NCBI GenBank assembly: GCA_014653365.1
Contig: JACWEQ010000003.1
Span: 58,501 to 122,500 of the forward strand
Reading direction: 5' to 3'
Length of the DNA: 64,000 nt
Source: Pelagibacterales bacterium SAG-MED49
Lineage (GTDB): Bacteria > Pseudomonadota > Alphaproteobacteria > Pelagibacterales > Pelagibacteraceae
Shown: in pieces, positions 42,874-50,694 of the stretch
Layout: each line of letters starts with the position of its first letter
How positions within the stretch are numbered: position 1 is the stretch's first letter
Notes under the pieces: generated by a model
Database searches by the model: none
Seen by the model: the letters and a program-made list of their open reading frames with translations, nothing else
What the model was told of the DNA's origin: nothing
Translations under genes and position numbers: made by a program

Positions 42874-43605
42874 ATGAAAACATTAACCATCATACCGTCA
42901 AGATTATCAGCCACAAGACTGCCAGGTAAGCCCTTGTTAAAGATAAATGATTTATCAATTATTTCACACGTCTTTAGAAAGGCTCAAGATGCAAATTTAG
43001 GAGAGGTTTTTGTTGCAACTGAGGACCAAGAAATAGTCGATGATGTCACAAATAACGGAGGTAATGCTATTTTAACAAGCAGAGACCACAAAACTGGAAC
43101 TGACAGAATTTATGAAGCATTAAAGAAAATAGACCTTAAAGGTATTGATTTAATAATGAATTTACAAGGTGATGAACCAGCAATAAATATTGAAGACATT
43201 ATTAGTTTAAATAAAAAAATGATTAATAGTAAGTCGAGAATAGGAACTCTTGCGGCAAAAATTAAAGATTTTAAAGATTTAAAAAATGAAAATATTGTAA
43301 AAGTTATAACTGAAAAAAATTTAGATAATGATCAATTTCCAGAGGCAAAGACTTTTATAAGAAATTCTTCAAATAAAGATAACATTTATCATCATATAGG
43401 AATTTATTGTTATTCATCTACAGCTCTTGAGGAATTTGTTAAATTGAGTCAGTCTCAAAATGAAATTAAAAATAGATTAGAGCAATTAAGAGCTTTAGAT
43501 AATGATATTAAAATAAATGTAGCGCTTGCTAAATCAAGTCCAATTGGGGTTGATACTGAAGAAGATTATCTGGCCTTAAAAAAAATTATGGAATATAAAG
43601 TTTAA
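42874..43605 (+). CDS. kdsB: 3-deoxy-manno-octulosonate cytidylyltransferase
   Basis: It activates Kdo as CMP-Kdo for lipid A. The N-terminal nucleotide-binding IIPSRLSATRLPGKPL, the LQGDEP metal-binding motif and a GIYCYSSTALEEF segment are typical. It has 243 aa. The stop shares its final A with the pheA start (TAATG). Alphaproteobacteria often pair kdsB with pheA as here. Confidence 0.95.
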   Translation: MKTLTIIPSRLSATRLPGKPLLKINDLSIISHVFRKAQDANLGEVFVATEDQEIVDDVTNNGGNAILTSRDHKTGTDRIYEALKKIDLKGIDLIMNLQGDEPAINIEDIISLNKKMINSKSRIGTLAAKIKDFKDLKNENIVKVITEKNLDNDQFPEAKTFIRNSSNKDNIYHHIGIYCYSSTALEEFVKLSQSQNEIKNRLEQLRALDNDIKINVALAKSSPIGVDTEEDYLALKKIMEYKV

Positions 43606-44441
43606 TGAGTAAGATTTATTTTCAAGGTACTTTTGGAGCATATTCTCATTTGGCAGCTTTATTAGTCGACCCAAAAGCAGAGATAATACCTTGCAAAACT
43701 TTTGATGATTGTTTTAATAATGCAGCATTAGAGCCTGAATGTAGAATAATTATTCCAGAGTCAAACAGAATTACAGGAAATATTGGTATTGAATATTTAA
43801 TTTTTAAATACAGATTAAATATTTATATGGAACATTTTCAAAAAATTGAACATAATTTATTAGGTCAATCAGGAGCAAAACTTAGCGATATAAAAGAAGT
43901 GTATTCTCATGCTCAAGGTTTGTCTCAATGTTCAAAATTTATAAAAGATAACAATATAGTAGAACATATTAGAGCAGACACAGCAGGATCTGCAGAGATG
44001 ATTTCAAAGATCAAAGATAAAAAGCAAGCTGCGATAGCCTCTTCATTAAGCGCAGAAATTTATGGATTGGATATTATTAAAAAAAATATTGAAAATGAAA
44101 GTGGAAATTTAACAAGATTTTTAGTTATGGGGAAAAATATTTCTCAACCTGAGTTTGGAAACAAAAAATATATCACTTCTTTTTTATTTAAGCTTAAAAG
44201 TAAGCCAGCTGCTCTTTACCAGTCTCTTGGAGGATTTGCGATTAATGGTGTAAATTTAACAAAGTTGCAAAGTTATCCAGAAAAAAACACATTCGATTCC
44301 TTCTTTTTTTTATGTGATTTAGATGGACATATTGAAGATCCAAAAGTCCAAAAATCTTTAGAAGAGTTAGGTCTTCATTGTGAGGATTTTCACGTCTTAG
44401 GTGTTTTTGAGGCAGATAAATTGAGAGAGAAAAAAAAATAA
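43605..44441 (+). CDS. pheA: Prephenate dehydratase
   Basis: It converts prephenate to phenylpyruvate for phenylalanine synthesis. GTFGAYSHLAAL, the AAIASSLSAEIYGL segment and a C-terminal ACT domain (from about 190, with GALYQSL-like KPAALYQSLGGFAINGVNL) are seen. It is the monofunctional form, 278 aa, with no chorismate mutase domain. It is coupled to kdsB by a TAATG junction. Confidence 0.93.
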   Translation: MSKIYFQGTFGAYSHLAALLVDPKAEIIPCKTFDDCFNNAALEPECRIIIPESNRITGNIGIEYLIFKYRLNIYMEHFQKIEHNLLGQSGAKLSDIKEVYSHAQGLSQCSKFIKDNNIVEHIRADTAGSAEMISKIKDKKQAAIASSLSAEIYGLDIIKKNIENESGNLTRFLVMGKNISQPEFGNKKYITSFLFKLKSKPAALYQSLGGFAINGVNLTKLQSYPEKNTFDSFFFLCDLDGHIEDPKVQKSLEELGLHCEDFHVLGVFEADKLREKKK

Positions 44442-44448
44442 TCTTTTC

Positions 44449-44478
44449 TTGTAGAATAGAAAATTTAACTGCTATAAT
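44449..44478 (+). promoter_or_regulatory. Promoter of the SRP RNA gene
   Basis: TATAAT (44473-44478) stands seven bases before the first base of the SRP RNA, as expected for a stable RNA; a weak TTGTAG (44449-44454) is 18 bases upstream. Confidence 0.6.
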
Positions 44479-44484
44479 AGTTTC

Positions 44485-44568
44485 GGAGGCTAGAGGTGGA
44501 TGCTGCTTGAACCCGACCAGATCTTAACGGAAGCAGTCGTAGAGACAGTTATTCAGGTTCTAGTCTCC
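44485..44568 (+). ncRNA. ffs: Signal recognition particle RNA (4.5S, small type)
   Basis: The ends pair over nine bases, GGAGGCTAG with CTAGTCTCC, including one GU. The inner GACCAGATC...GGAAGCAGTC stretch is the conserved SRP loop that binds Ffh. It has about 84 nt. It lies directly before dnaX, the common ffs-dnaX-ybaB-recR order. Confidence 0.9.
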
Positions 44569-44581
44569 TAAAAATTAAAAA

Positions 44582-46231
44582 ATGAATAATAACTCAAAAG
44601 TACTAGCATTAAAGTATAGACCACAAAGTTTTGATGATCTTATAGGTCAAGAAGTTGTGGTAGAAACTATAACTAATTCAATAAAAGCAAATAAAGTTCC
44701 CAATGCTTATTTGTTCACTGGCATAAGAGGAATTGGCAAAACCACGACTGCAAGAATAGTTGCTAAAGCACTCAATTGTTCAAATGGTATAAAAAATTTA
44801 TGTAAAGAAAATTTATGTGAAAATTGTGAGGCAATAACAAACTCAAGTCATATTGATGTTCTTGAAATGGATGCTGCAAGCAAAACAGGTGTAGATGACG
44901 TTAGAGATTTAATTGAATTTTCAAAATACGGGCCAACTTCAGCAAAATATAAAATATTCATCATAGATGAAGTTCATATGCTAAGTAAACAAGCGTTTAA
45001 TGCATTATTGAAAACACTTGAAGAACCACCTGAATATCTTAAGTTTATTTTTGCAACTACAGAAATTAAAAAAATTCCAATTACTGTTGTGTCGAGATGT
45101 CAAAGATTTGATCTATCTAGAATTAAATCAACAGAATTATTTGAATTTATAAAAAAGATAAAGGATAAAGAAAATGGTAAAGTTTCAGACGATGCTTTAA
45201 AATTAATTATTAAGATATCAGAAGGATCTGTGAGGGATGCCTTATCCTTGTTAGATAGAGCTCTATTAAGTTTAGACGATAATACAGAATTAGATCTAAA
45301 TGCAGCGCAGAAAATTTTTGGTTATTTTGATAAATCTCAATTAATTGATTTATTTCAGTTAATTTTAAATGGTGAAGAAAACAAGGTGATCAATATTTAC
45401 AGAAAAATATATGATCAAGGAGTTGAGCCAAAAGTTTTTATTAATGATTTTTTAGAACTTCTTTATTATTTTAAAAATATCAATTCATTAACTTTAGAAA
45501 GTACTAATTTTTCTCTTAATGATGAGGAGTTTACAAGAATTAAAGATATATCTAGTCAAGTAGATGCAGAAGTTTTAATTCTATTTTGGCAATTTGCAAT
45601 CTCATCGCTTGAAGAATTAGATATTGTGTCTAATCAGCATTTATCAATTGAGATGTTCTTAATAAGATTAATGCATTTAAGTTCTATAAAATCAAAAAAA
45701 ACACATGATTTGAATACGGATGAAAGCTTAGAAAGTGCAGCGGTCCCGAAACAAACTGACATAGAAAATGTTACACAAGCTATAGATCAAATTAAAAATA
45801 TTGCTCAAGAAAAAAAAATTAAACCAGAAATTGAAACAGAAATTAAAGCAATAGATAAAAGTTTAATTAATTCATTTAATGATTTGTTAGATGCCTGTTC
45901 AGAAAAAAAAGAAATCAAATTAAAATATGAGTTAGAAAAAAATGTTAACCTAGTTAAATTTGAGAGGAATAGAATAGAGATTTCTTTCAATGGTAATTTA
46001 GATAAAGATTTTGTTAAAGATTTGTCTGCAAAACTTTTTGAATGGACTGGTGAAAGATGGATAATTACATTTAGTAAATCTAAAGGTGAAATGTCTGTAA
46101 AAGAGAAACAAAAAAATAAAAAAGAAGAATTAATAAATGAAGTTAAAAATTCAGAAATCTATAAAACTATAATAGAAAAGTTCCCAGATGCTGAATTGAC
46201 CGATGTTAAATTAAATAAAAAAGAGGATTAA
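44582..46231 (+). CDS. dnaX: DNA polymerase III subunits gamma/tau
   Basis: This is the clamp loader ATPase. It has Walker A GIRGIGKTT, a four-Cys zinc module (CSNG...CKENLCENC), Walker B IIDEVHML and the sensor SRC motif in VVSRCQRF. Domain III follows, then a Lys-rich tail that binds replicase. It has 549 aa, somewhat short for a tau. No clear slippery sequence for gamma was sought or found. It precedes ybaB by one base. Confidence 0.95.
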   Translation: MNNNSKVLALKYRPQSFDDLIGQEVVVETITNSIKANKVPNAYLFTGIRGIGKTTTARIVAKALNCSNGIKNLCKENLCENCEAITNSSHIDVLEMDAASKTGVDDVRDLIEFSKYGPTSAKYKIFIIDEVHMLSKQAFNALLKTLEEPPEYLKFIFATTEIKKIPITVVSRCQRFDLSRIKSTELFEFIKKIKDKENGKVSDDALKLIIKISEGSVRDALSLLDRALLSLDDNTELDLNAAQKIFGYFDKSQLIDLFQLILNGEENKVINIYRKIYDQGVEPKVFINDFLELLYYFKNINSLTLESTNFSLNDEEFTRIKDISSQVDAEVLILFWQFAISSLEELDIVSNQHLSIEMFLIRLMHLSSIKSKKTHDLNTDESLESAAVPKQTDIENVTQAIDQIKNIAQEKKIKPEIETEIKAIDKSLINSFNDLLDACSEKKEIKLKYELEKNVNLVKFERNRIEISFNGNLDKDFVKDLSAKLFEWTGERWIITFSKSKGEMSVKEKQKNKKEELINEVKNSEIYKTIIEKFPDAELTDVKLNKKED

Positions 46232-46232
46232 A

Positions 46233-46550
46233 ATGACTGATTTTACTAAAATTTTAGATAAAGCCAAGGAGCTTGAAACTAAAATGAAAGAAAGCCAAGA
46301 AAAAATCAAAGAGATTAGGGCCGAGGGGGTTTCTGGATCTAATTCAGTTAAAATTATACTAGACGGAGAAGGCGAGATGCAAAACATTAAATTATCTGAT
46401 GATATAATGAAAGAAGATAAAACTATTATAGAAGATTTAATAGTGGCTGCTCACAACAGTGCTAAGTCTCACCTTAAATCAAAGACCACAGAAGAAATTT
46501 CAAAAGCTACAGGAGGTTTTGGAATTCCTGGTTTTAAATGGCCATTGTAA
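46233..46550 (+). CDS. ybaB: YbaB/EbfC nucleoid-associated protein
   Basis: This 105-aa DNA-binding protein has a long N-terminal helix, the central GSNSVKIILDGEGEMQNIKL sheet, and a Gly-rich C terminus. It sits between dnaX and recR in the usual order and is thought to bind DNA as a dimer. Confidence 0.93.
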   Translation: MTDFTKILDKAKELETKMKESQEKIKEIRAEGVSGSNSVKIILDGEGEMQNIKLSDDIMKEDKTIIEDLIVAAHNSAKSHLKSKTTEEISKATGGFGIPGFKWPL

Positions 46551-46553
46551 TTG

Positions 46554-47165
46554 ATGCAAAATATTAATGAGATTGAAGAATTAATAAAATTAATATCAAA
46601 ACTTCCTGGTTTAGGCCCAAAGTCAGCAAAAAGAATTGTTTTAAAATTAATTAATAATCGCGATGAACTTGTCAAGCCTATGGCTATTATATTAGATCAA
46701 GTTTATAAAAATGTAACCAGGTGTAGTTCTTGCGGGTCTTTAAAATCAAATTCAAATGGTTGTATGAATTGTGAGGATAAAAAAGAAAGATATACTAAAA
46801 TTTGTATAGTTGAGGATATTGCTGATCAATGGTCAATTGAAAATTCAAATATTTTTCAGGGTTATTTTCATATTTTGGGAGGAACCATTTCCTCTGTCGG
46901 GCAAAGAAAAGAAGATCTTTTAATTAACTCGCTAGTAGAAAGAGTAAATAGAGAAAATATTGAAGAAGTAATATTAGCAACAAGTGCAACTGTTGAAGGG
47001 CAAACTACAGCTTATTACATTCAAGATAGTTTAAAAAATTCAAAAGTGAAAATTACTAAATTAGCCCAAGGTTTACCAGTTGGTGGAGAAATTGAGAGTT
47101 TAGATGATGGAACTTTATTTTCTGCATTTAAAAATAGAGCTAATTTAAATTCTAATTCAGATTAA
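46554..47165 (+). CDS. recR: Recombination protein RecR
   Basis: RecR works with RecO in RecF-type gap repair. The helix-hairpin-helix KLPGLGPKSAKRI, four-Cys zinc finger (CSSCGS, CMNCED), TOPRIM region CIVEDIADQW and the C-terminal VPVGGEIESL-type LPVGGEIE motif are all visible. I start at the ATG 46554; a TTG at 46551 right before it would add one residue. The stop overlaps the end of the opposing glcB gene by 14 bases. Confidence 0.95.
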   Translation: MQNINEIEELIKLISKLPGLGPKSAKRIVLKLINNRDELVKPMAIILDQVYKNVTRCSSCGSLKSNSNGCMNCEDKKERYTKICIVEDIADQWSIENSNIFQGYFHILGGTISSVGQRKEDLLINSLVERVNRENIEEVILATSATVEGQTTAYYIQDSLKNSKVKITKLAQGLPVGGEIESLDDGTLFSAFKNRANLNSNSD

Positions 47166-49314
47166 GTTTTTTTTTCAATCTATTTTGATGCAATAAAGGT
47201 TCTGTATATCCTGATGGCTGCTCCATACCTTTAAAAACTAAATCACACGCAGTTTTAAAAGCTAAAGATCGATCAAAGTCATCACTCATTTTGATATATT
47301 TTTCATCTCGTTTATTTTGTTCATCAACAATTTTTGCCATATCTTTCATAATTTCAGTTACTTGAATTTTAGTTGTTATTCCATGATGAATCCAGTTAGC
47401 AATATGTTGTGAAGATATTCTAAGTGTTGCTCTATCTTCCATAAGTCCAATATTATTTATGTCTGGAACTTTTGAACATCCAACTCCTTGATCAATCCAT
47501 CTAACCACATAACCCAACAATGTTTGCGCAGAGTTTGAAATTTCTTTATTAATTTCATCAACTGACCAATTTGGTCTATCAGCAACTGGTATTGTTAATA
47601 GATCATCAAGTTTTGCCTGCTCTCTATTTAAAATTTTCTCTTGCTCATCAAAAATATTAATTTCATGATAGTGTAATGCATGCAGTGCAGCAGCTGTAGG
47701 AGAGGGGACCCAAGCACAGTTAGCACCCGCTTTTAAATGGCCAGTTTTTTGTTCCATCATATCTTTCATTTTATCTGGCATTGCCCACATTCCTTTTCCT
47801 ATTTGTGCTTTTCCAGATAACCCACATTTTAAACCAATATCAACGTTGTTATTTTCATAAGCTAAAATCCACTTAGAAGATTTCATATCTCCTTTTTTAA
47901 TCATTGGTCCGGCTTTCATTGATGTGTGCATTTCATCACCAGTTCTATCTAAAAATCCTGTATTGATAAAAAATACTCTATTTTTCAGGGTTCTTATGCA
48001 TTCTTTCAAGTTAACAGATGTTCTTCTTTCTTCATCCATAATTCCTATTTTACAAGTATATTGTTCTAACCCTAAAACTTCTTCAACTTTAGAAAAAATT
48101 AGATTGGTAAATGCTGTTTCATCTGGTCCATGCATTTTAGGTTTCACAATATAAATTGAACCAGTTCTAGAATTATTTTTATTTTTAATATCATGAAGTG
48201 CTGAAGTTGTAGTAATAAAAGCATCCATAATACCTTCGGGTACTTCATCGCCATTACTTAAAATTATTGAAGGATTGGTCATTAAGTGCCCAACATTTCT
48301 TATTAATAAAAGGCTTCTGCCATGTAATTTAAGTCCTTTACCATCTTTTGAAATATAACTTCTGTTTGGATTAAGTTTTCTTTCAAATAATTTACCAGCT
48401 TTTTCAAATTGTGTTTTAAGATTACCCTTCATTAACCCTAACCAGTTTCTATAACAAATAATCTTATCTTCAGCATCTACAGCAGCAACACTATCCTCGT
48501 TGTCACAAATGGTTGACACAGCAGATTCTAGTATTATTTCACTAATTCCAGCGTGATCTTGTTGAGCACTAAAAGCTCTAGGGTCTCTTAAAATCTCTAT
48601 ATGTAAGTTATTATTTTTAAGTATTATGGCAGATGGATTGTCAGCCTCACCTCTATGCCCTATAAATTTTTTTTCATCAATTAAATTAAAACCATCAGCA
48701 CCTTTTAAAATTACTAAATGACCTTCTTTAATAGCAATGCTAGTAATTTTGTGCCAACTTAAATCTTTTAAAGTAAAATATTTATCTAAAAAATCTCTAC
48801 CATATTTAATTACCATTTCACCTCTTAACGGATCATATCTTTCAGATACGCTATCTTCAGACTCTTCAATAACATCAGTTCCGTAAAGACTATCATATAA
48901 ACTCATCCATCTTGCGTTAGCAGCATTAAGAGCATATCTTGCGTTCATAATTGGTACCACCAATTGAGGTCCTGCAATTTTAGTTATTTCATCATCAACA
49001 TTTTTAGTTTCAATTAAAAAATCTGGACCTTCTTCTTTTAAATAATCAATTTCAATCAAAAATTTTTTATATTCATTTAAATTAAATTCGTTACCTTTAT
49101 TTTTTATATGCCACTCATCAATCTTCTTTTGTAAATTTTCTCTAATATTAATTAATTCCTTATTCTTAGGCGCAAGTTCTTTGACTACTTTTTCAAAACC
49201 AATCCAAAATTTTTCAGGTGAAATATTTAGATCTTCCAGTAGTTCTTCACTGATAAATTTTGCTAAATTTTCTGAAACTTTAAGACTGTTAATATTTATA
49301 TATTTTTCTTGCAT
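47152..49314 (-). CDS. glcB: Malate synthase G
   Basis: It condenses glyoxylate with acetyl-CoA to malate, linking glycine and glycolate carbon to the TCA cycle. The 720-aa isoform G has the TIM barrel and the characteristic insertion. Visible are GAGLWAMPD-like GKGMWAMPDKM, the NVDIGLKCGLSG region and catalytic NCAWVPSPTAA. An upstream in-frame ATG at 49335 is possible but lies against the riboswitch; ATG 49314 has an AGG box and a fitting N terminus (MQEKYININ). The tandem glycine riboswitch controls it, so its level follows glycine. Confidence 0.96.
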   Translation of the reverse strand: MQEKYININSLKVSENLAKFISEELLEDLNISPEKFWIGFEKVVKELAPKNKELINIRENLQKKIDEWHIKNKGNEFNLNEYKKFLIEIDYLKEEGPDFLIETKNVDDEITKIAGPQLVVPIMNARYALNAANARWMSLYDSLYGTDVIEESEDSVSERYDPLRGEMVIKYGRDFLDKYFTLKDLSWHKITSIAIKEGHLVILKGADGFNLIDEKKFIGHRGEADNPSAIILKNNNLHIEILRDPRAFSAQQDHAGISEIILESAVSTICDNEDSVAAVDAEDKIICYRNWLGLMKGNLKTQFEKAGKLFERKLNPNRSYISKDGKGLKLHGRSLLLIRNVGHLMTNPSIILSNGDEVPEGIMDAFITTTSALHDIKNKNNSRTGSIYIVKPKMHGPDETAFTNLIFSKVEEVLGLEQYTCKIGIMDEERRTSVNLKECIRTLKNRVFFINTGFLDRTGDEMHTSMKAGPMIKKGDMKSSKWILAYENNNVDIGLKCGLSGKAQIGKGMWAMPDKMKDMMEQKTGHLKAGANCAWVPSPTAAALHALHYHEINIFDEQEKILNREQAKLDDLLTIPVADRPNWSVDEINKEISNSAQTLLGYVVRWIDQGVGCSKVPDINNIGLMEDRATLRISSQHIANWIHHGITTKIQVTEIMKDMAKIVDEQNKRDEKYIKMSDDFDRSLAFKTACDLVFKGMEQPSGYTEPLLHQNRLKKKLNLN

Positions 49315-49337
49315 AGCACCTAATATTTGCCCCATCT

Positions 49338-49486
49338 GTATTTTTGCCTGAGAGTTTTGCTCCTTCGGCGGAAATTAATCTCTTTCCAGAGTGTTATGCT
49401 TTTTGACGGTCCTTTTGCCTGAGAGTTTCCGGGGTGGTTGCTCCTTCGGCGCTAAATATGACAAATTAGTCTCTCCCGACTACTAA
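49338..49486 (-). ncRNA. Tandem glycine riboswitch upstream of glcB
   Basis: On the minus strand two copies of the glycine aptamer core occur. The first has GGGAGAGAC, then GCGCCGAAGGAGCAA and CTCTCAGGCAAAA (about 49486-49410); the second has CGCCGAAGGAGCAA and CTCTCAGGCAAAA (about 49405-49338). The second aptamer ends three bases before the upstream ATG 49335 and 24 bases before ATG 49314, so control could act on translation or on elongation. Glycine control of malate synthase in SAR11 is described in the literature, and this fits it. No hairpin terminator follows within the leader. Confidence 0.95.
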
Positions 49487-49514
49487 TTTCTACTCTTAAT
49501 AAAAATTAAGTCAA
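49487..49514 (-). promoter_or_regulatory. Promoter of the riboswitch-glcB transcript
   Basis: On the minus strand TTGACT (49514-49509) and TAGAAA (49492-49487) are 16 bases apart. Transcription would start a few bases further, near the first aptamer base, so the riboswitch is the whole leader. Confidence 0.6.
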
Positions 49515-49525
49515 TCGTTATCATG

Positions 49526-49562
49526 AGGCAATTTTTCTATTAAACATTTTATTGCCTTTTTT
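49526..49562 (+). terminator. Terminator-like hairpin between glcB and accA
   Basis: AGGCAAT pairs exactly with ATTGCCT over an 18-base loop and is followed by TTTTTT on the plus strand. No plus-strand gene ends nearby, so it may shield accA from readthrough of antisense transcripts, or act in reverse as part of a minus-strand leader. Its role is unclear. Confidence 0.45.
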
Positions 49563-49591
49563 AAAAATTAACTATGCTTTATAAATATAGC

Positions 49592-50689
49592 ATGAAAAAT
49601 TATCTTAATTTTGAGTCAGATATAAAAAATTTAGAGAGTGAGATTGAAAAATTAAAAGATCCATATAACCAAGATGGACTTTCGGAAGTAGATACTCAAA
49701 AAATATCAACCGTTCAAACCGAATTAGATGAGAAGCTAAAAGATATTTATTCTAATCTAGATCCTTGGCAGACGACAATGGTTGCAAGACACGAAGATAG
49801 ACCAAAATCAAAATTTTTTATTGATAACTTATTTGAAGATTTTATTTCTTTGTCTGGTGATCGATATTATGGAGAAGACAAGTCGGTTATTGCAGGTTTT
49901 GCAAAATTTAATGGCAATTCAGTATTAATAATTGGTCAGGAAAAAGGGGAAAACCTAGAAAGCAGAATTGAAAGAAATTTTGGAATGATGAGACCAGAAG
50001 GTTATAGAAAAACAATTAGATTAATGAATTTAGCGAACAAATTTAATATACCTATAATTTCTTTCATCGATACGCCTGGTGCATATCCAGGAGTTGGAGC
50101 TGAAGAAAGAGGACAAGCAGAAGCCATAGCTAAATCAATTGAGTGCTGTATGGAGCTTAAAGTTCCAACCTTAGCAATTATAATTGGTGAAGGAGGCTCA
50201 GGTGGTGCAATAGCATTAGCCTCTTCGAACAAAGTAATTATGTTAGAAAATTCAATTTATTCAGTTATCTCGCCAGAGGGATGTGCAACTATTTTGTGGA
50301 GAGATCCAAAAAAAATGCTTGATGCTGCAAAAGCAATGAAGTTATCAGCGAAAGATTTGTTAGAACTTAAAATTATAGACGAAATAATTCCAGAACCCCT
50401 GGGTGGTGCTCATAGGGATAGAGATTTAATGTTAGATAATTTAAGAAGCTCAATTTCTAAAAATTTAGAATATTTTAATGATTTATCAGCTGATGAAATT
50501 ATGAATGAAAGAAAAAATAAGTTTTTAAAAATTGGAAGAAATAAAGGTTTTGTAAGTAGCCCTGAAAATATAAGTACACTTACAATTAAAGAACAAAATA
50601 TTATAGAAATTTTAAAATCAAAAAAAATAATAATTGGATCAATTGGTCTAGGATTAATTTTACTAATTGTAGCAATTAGTTTGGTGTAA
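49592..50689 (+). CDS. accA: Acetyl-CoA carboxylase carboxyltransferase alpha subunit, with C-terminal membrane segment
   Basis: With AccD it transfers the carboxyl group to acetyl-CoA. The core is typical: LGSR-like LSGDRYYGEDKSVIAGFA, FIDTPGAYPGVGAEERGQ, and EGGSGGAIALA. I use the ATG at 49592 (365 aa); an in-frame ATG at 49574 adds six residues. The C terminus runs about 45 residues beyond the usual end and finishes in a hydrophobic stretch IIIGSIGLGLILLIVAISL, which resembles a tail anchor. This is unusual for AccA. Confidence 0.93.
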   Translation: MKNYLNFESDIKNLESEIEKLKDPYNQDGLSEVDTQKISTVQTELDEKLKDIYSNLDPWQTTMVARHEDRPKSKFFIDNLFEDFISLSGDRYYGEDKSVIAGFAKFNGNSVLIIGQEKGENLESRIERNFGMMRPEGYRKTIRLMNLANKFNIPIISFIDTPGAYPGVGAEERGQAEAIAKSIECCMELKVPTLAIIIGEGGSGGAIALASSNKVIMLENSIYSVISPEGCATILWRDPKKMLDAAKAMKLSAKDLLELKIIDEIIPEPLGGAHRDRDLMLDNLRSSISKNLEYFNDLSADEIMNERKNKFLKIGRNKGFVSSPENISTLTIKEQNIIEILKSKKIIIGSIGLGLILLIVAISLV

Positions 50690-50694
50690 AATCT

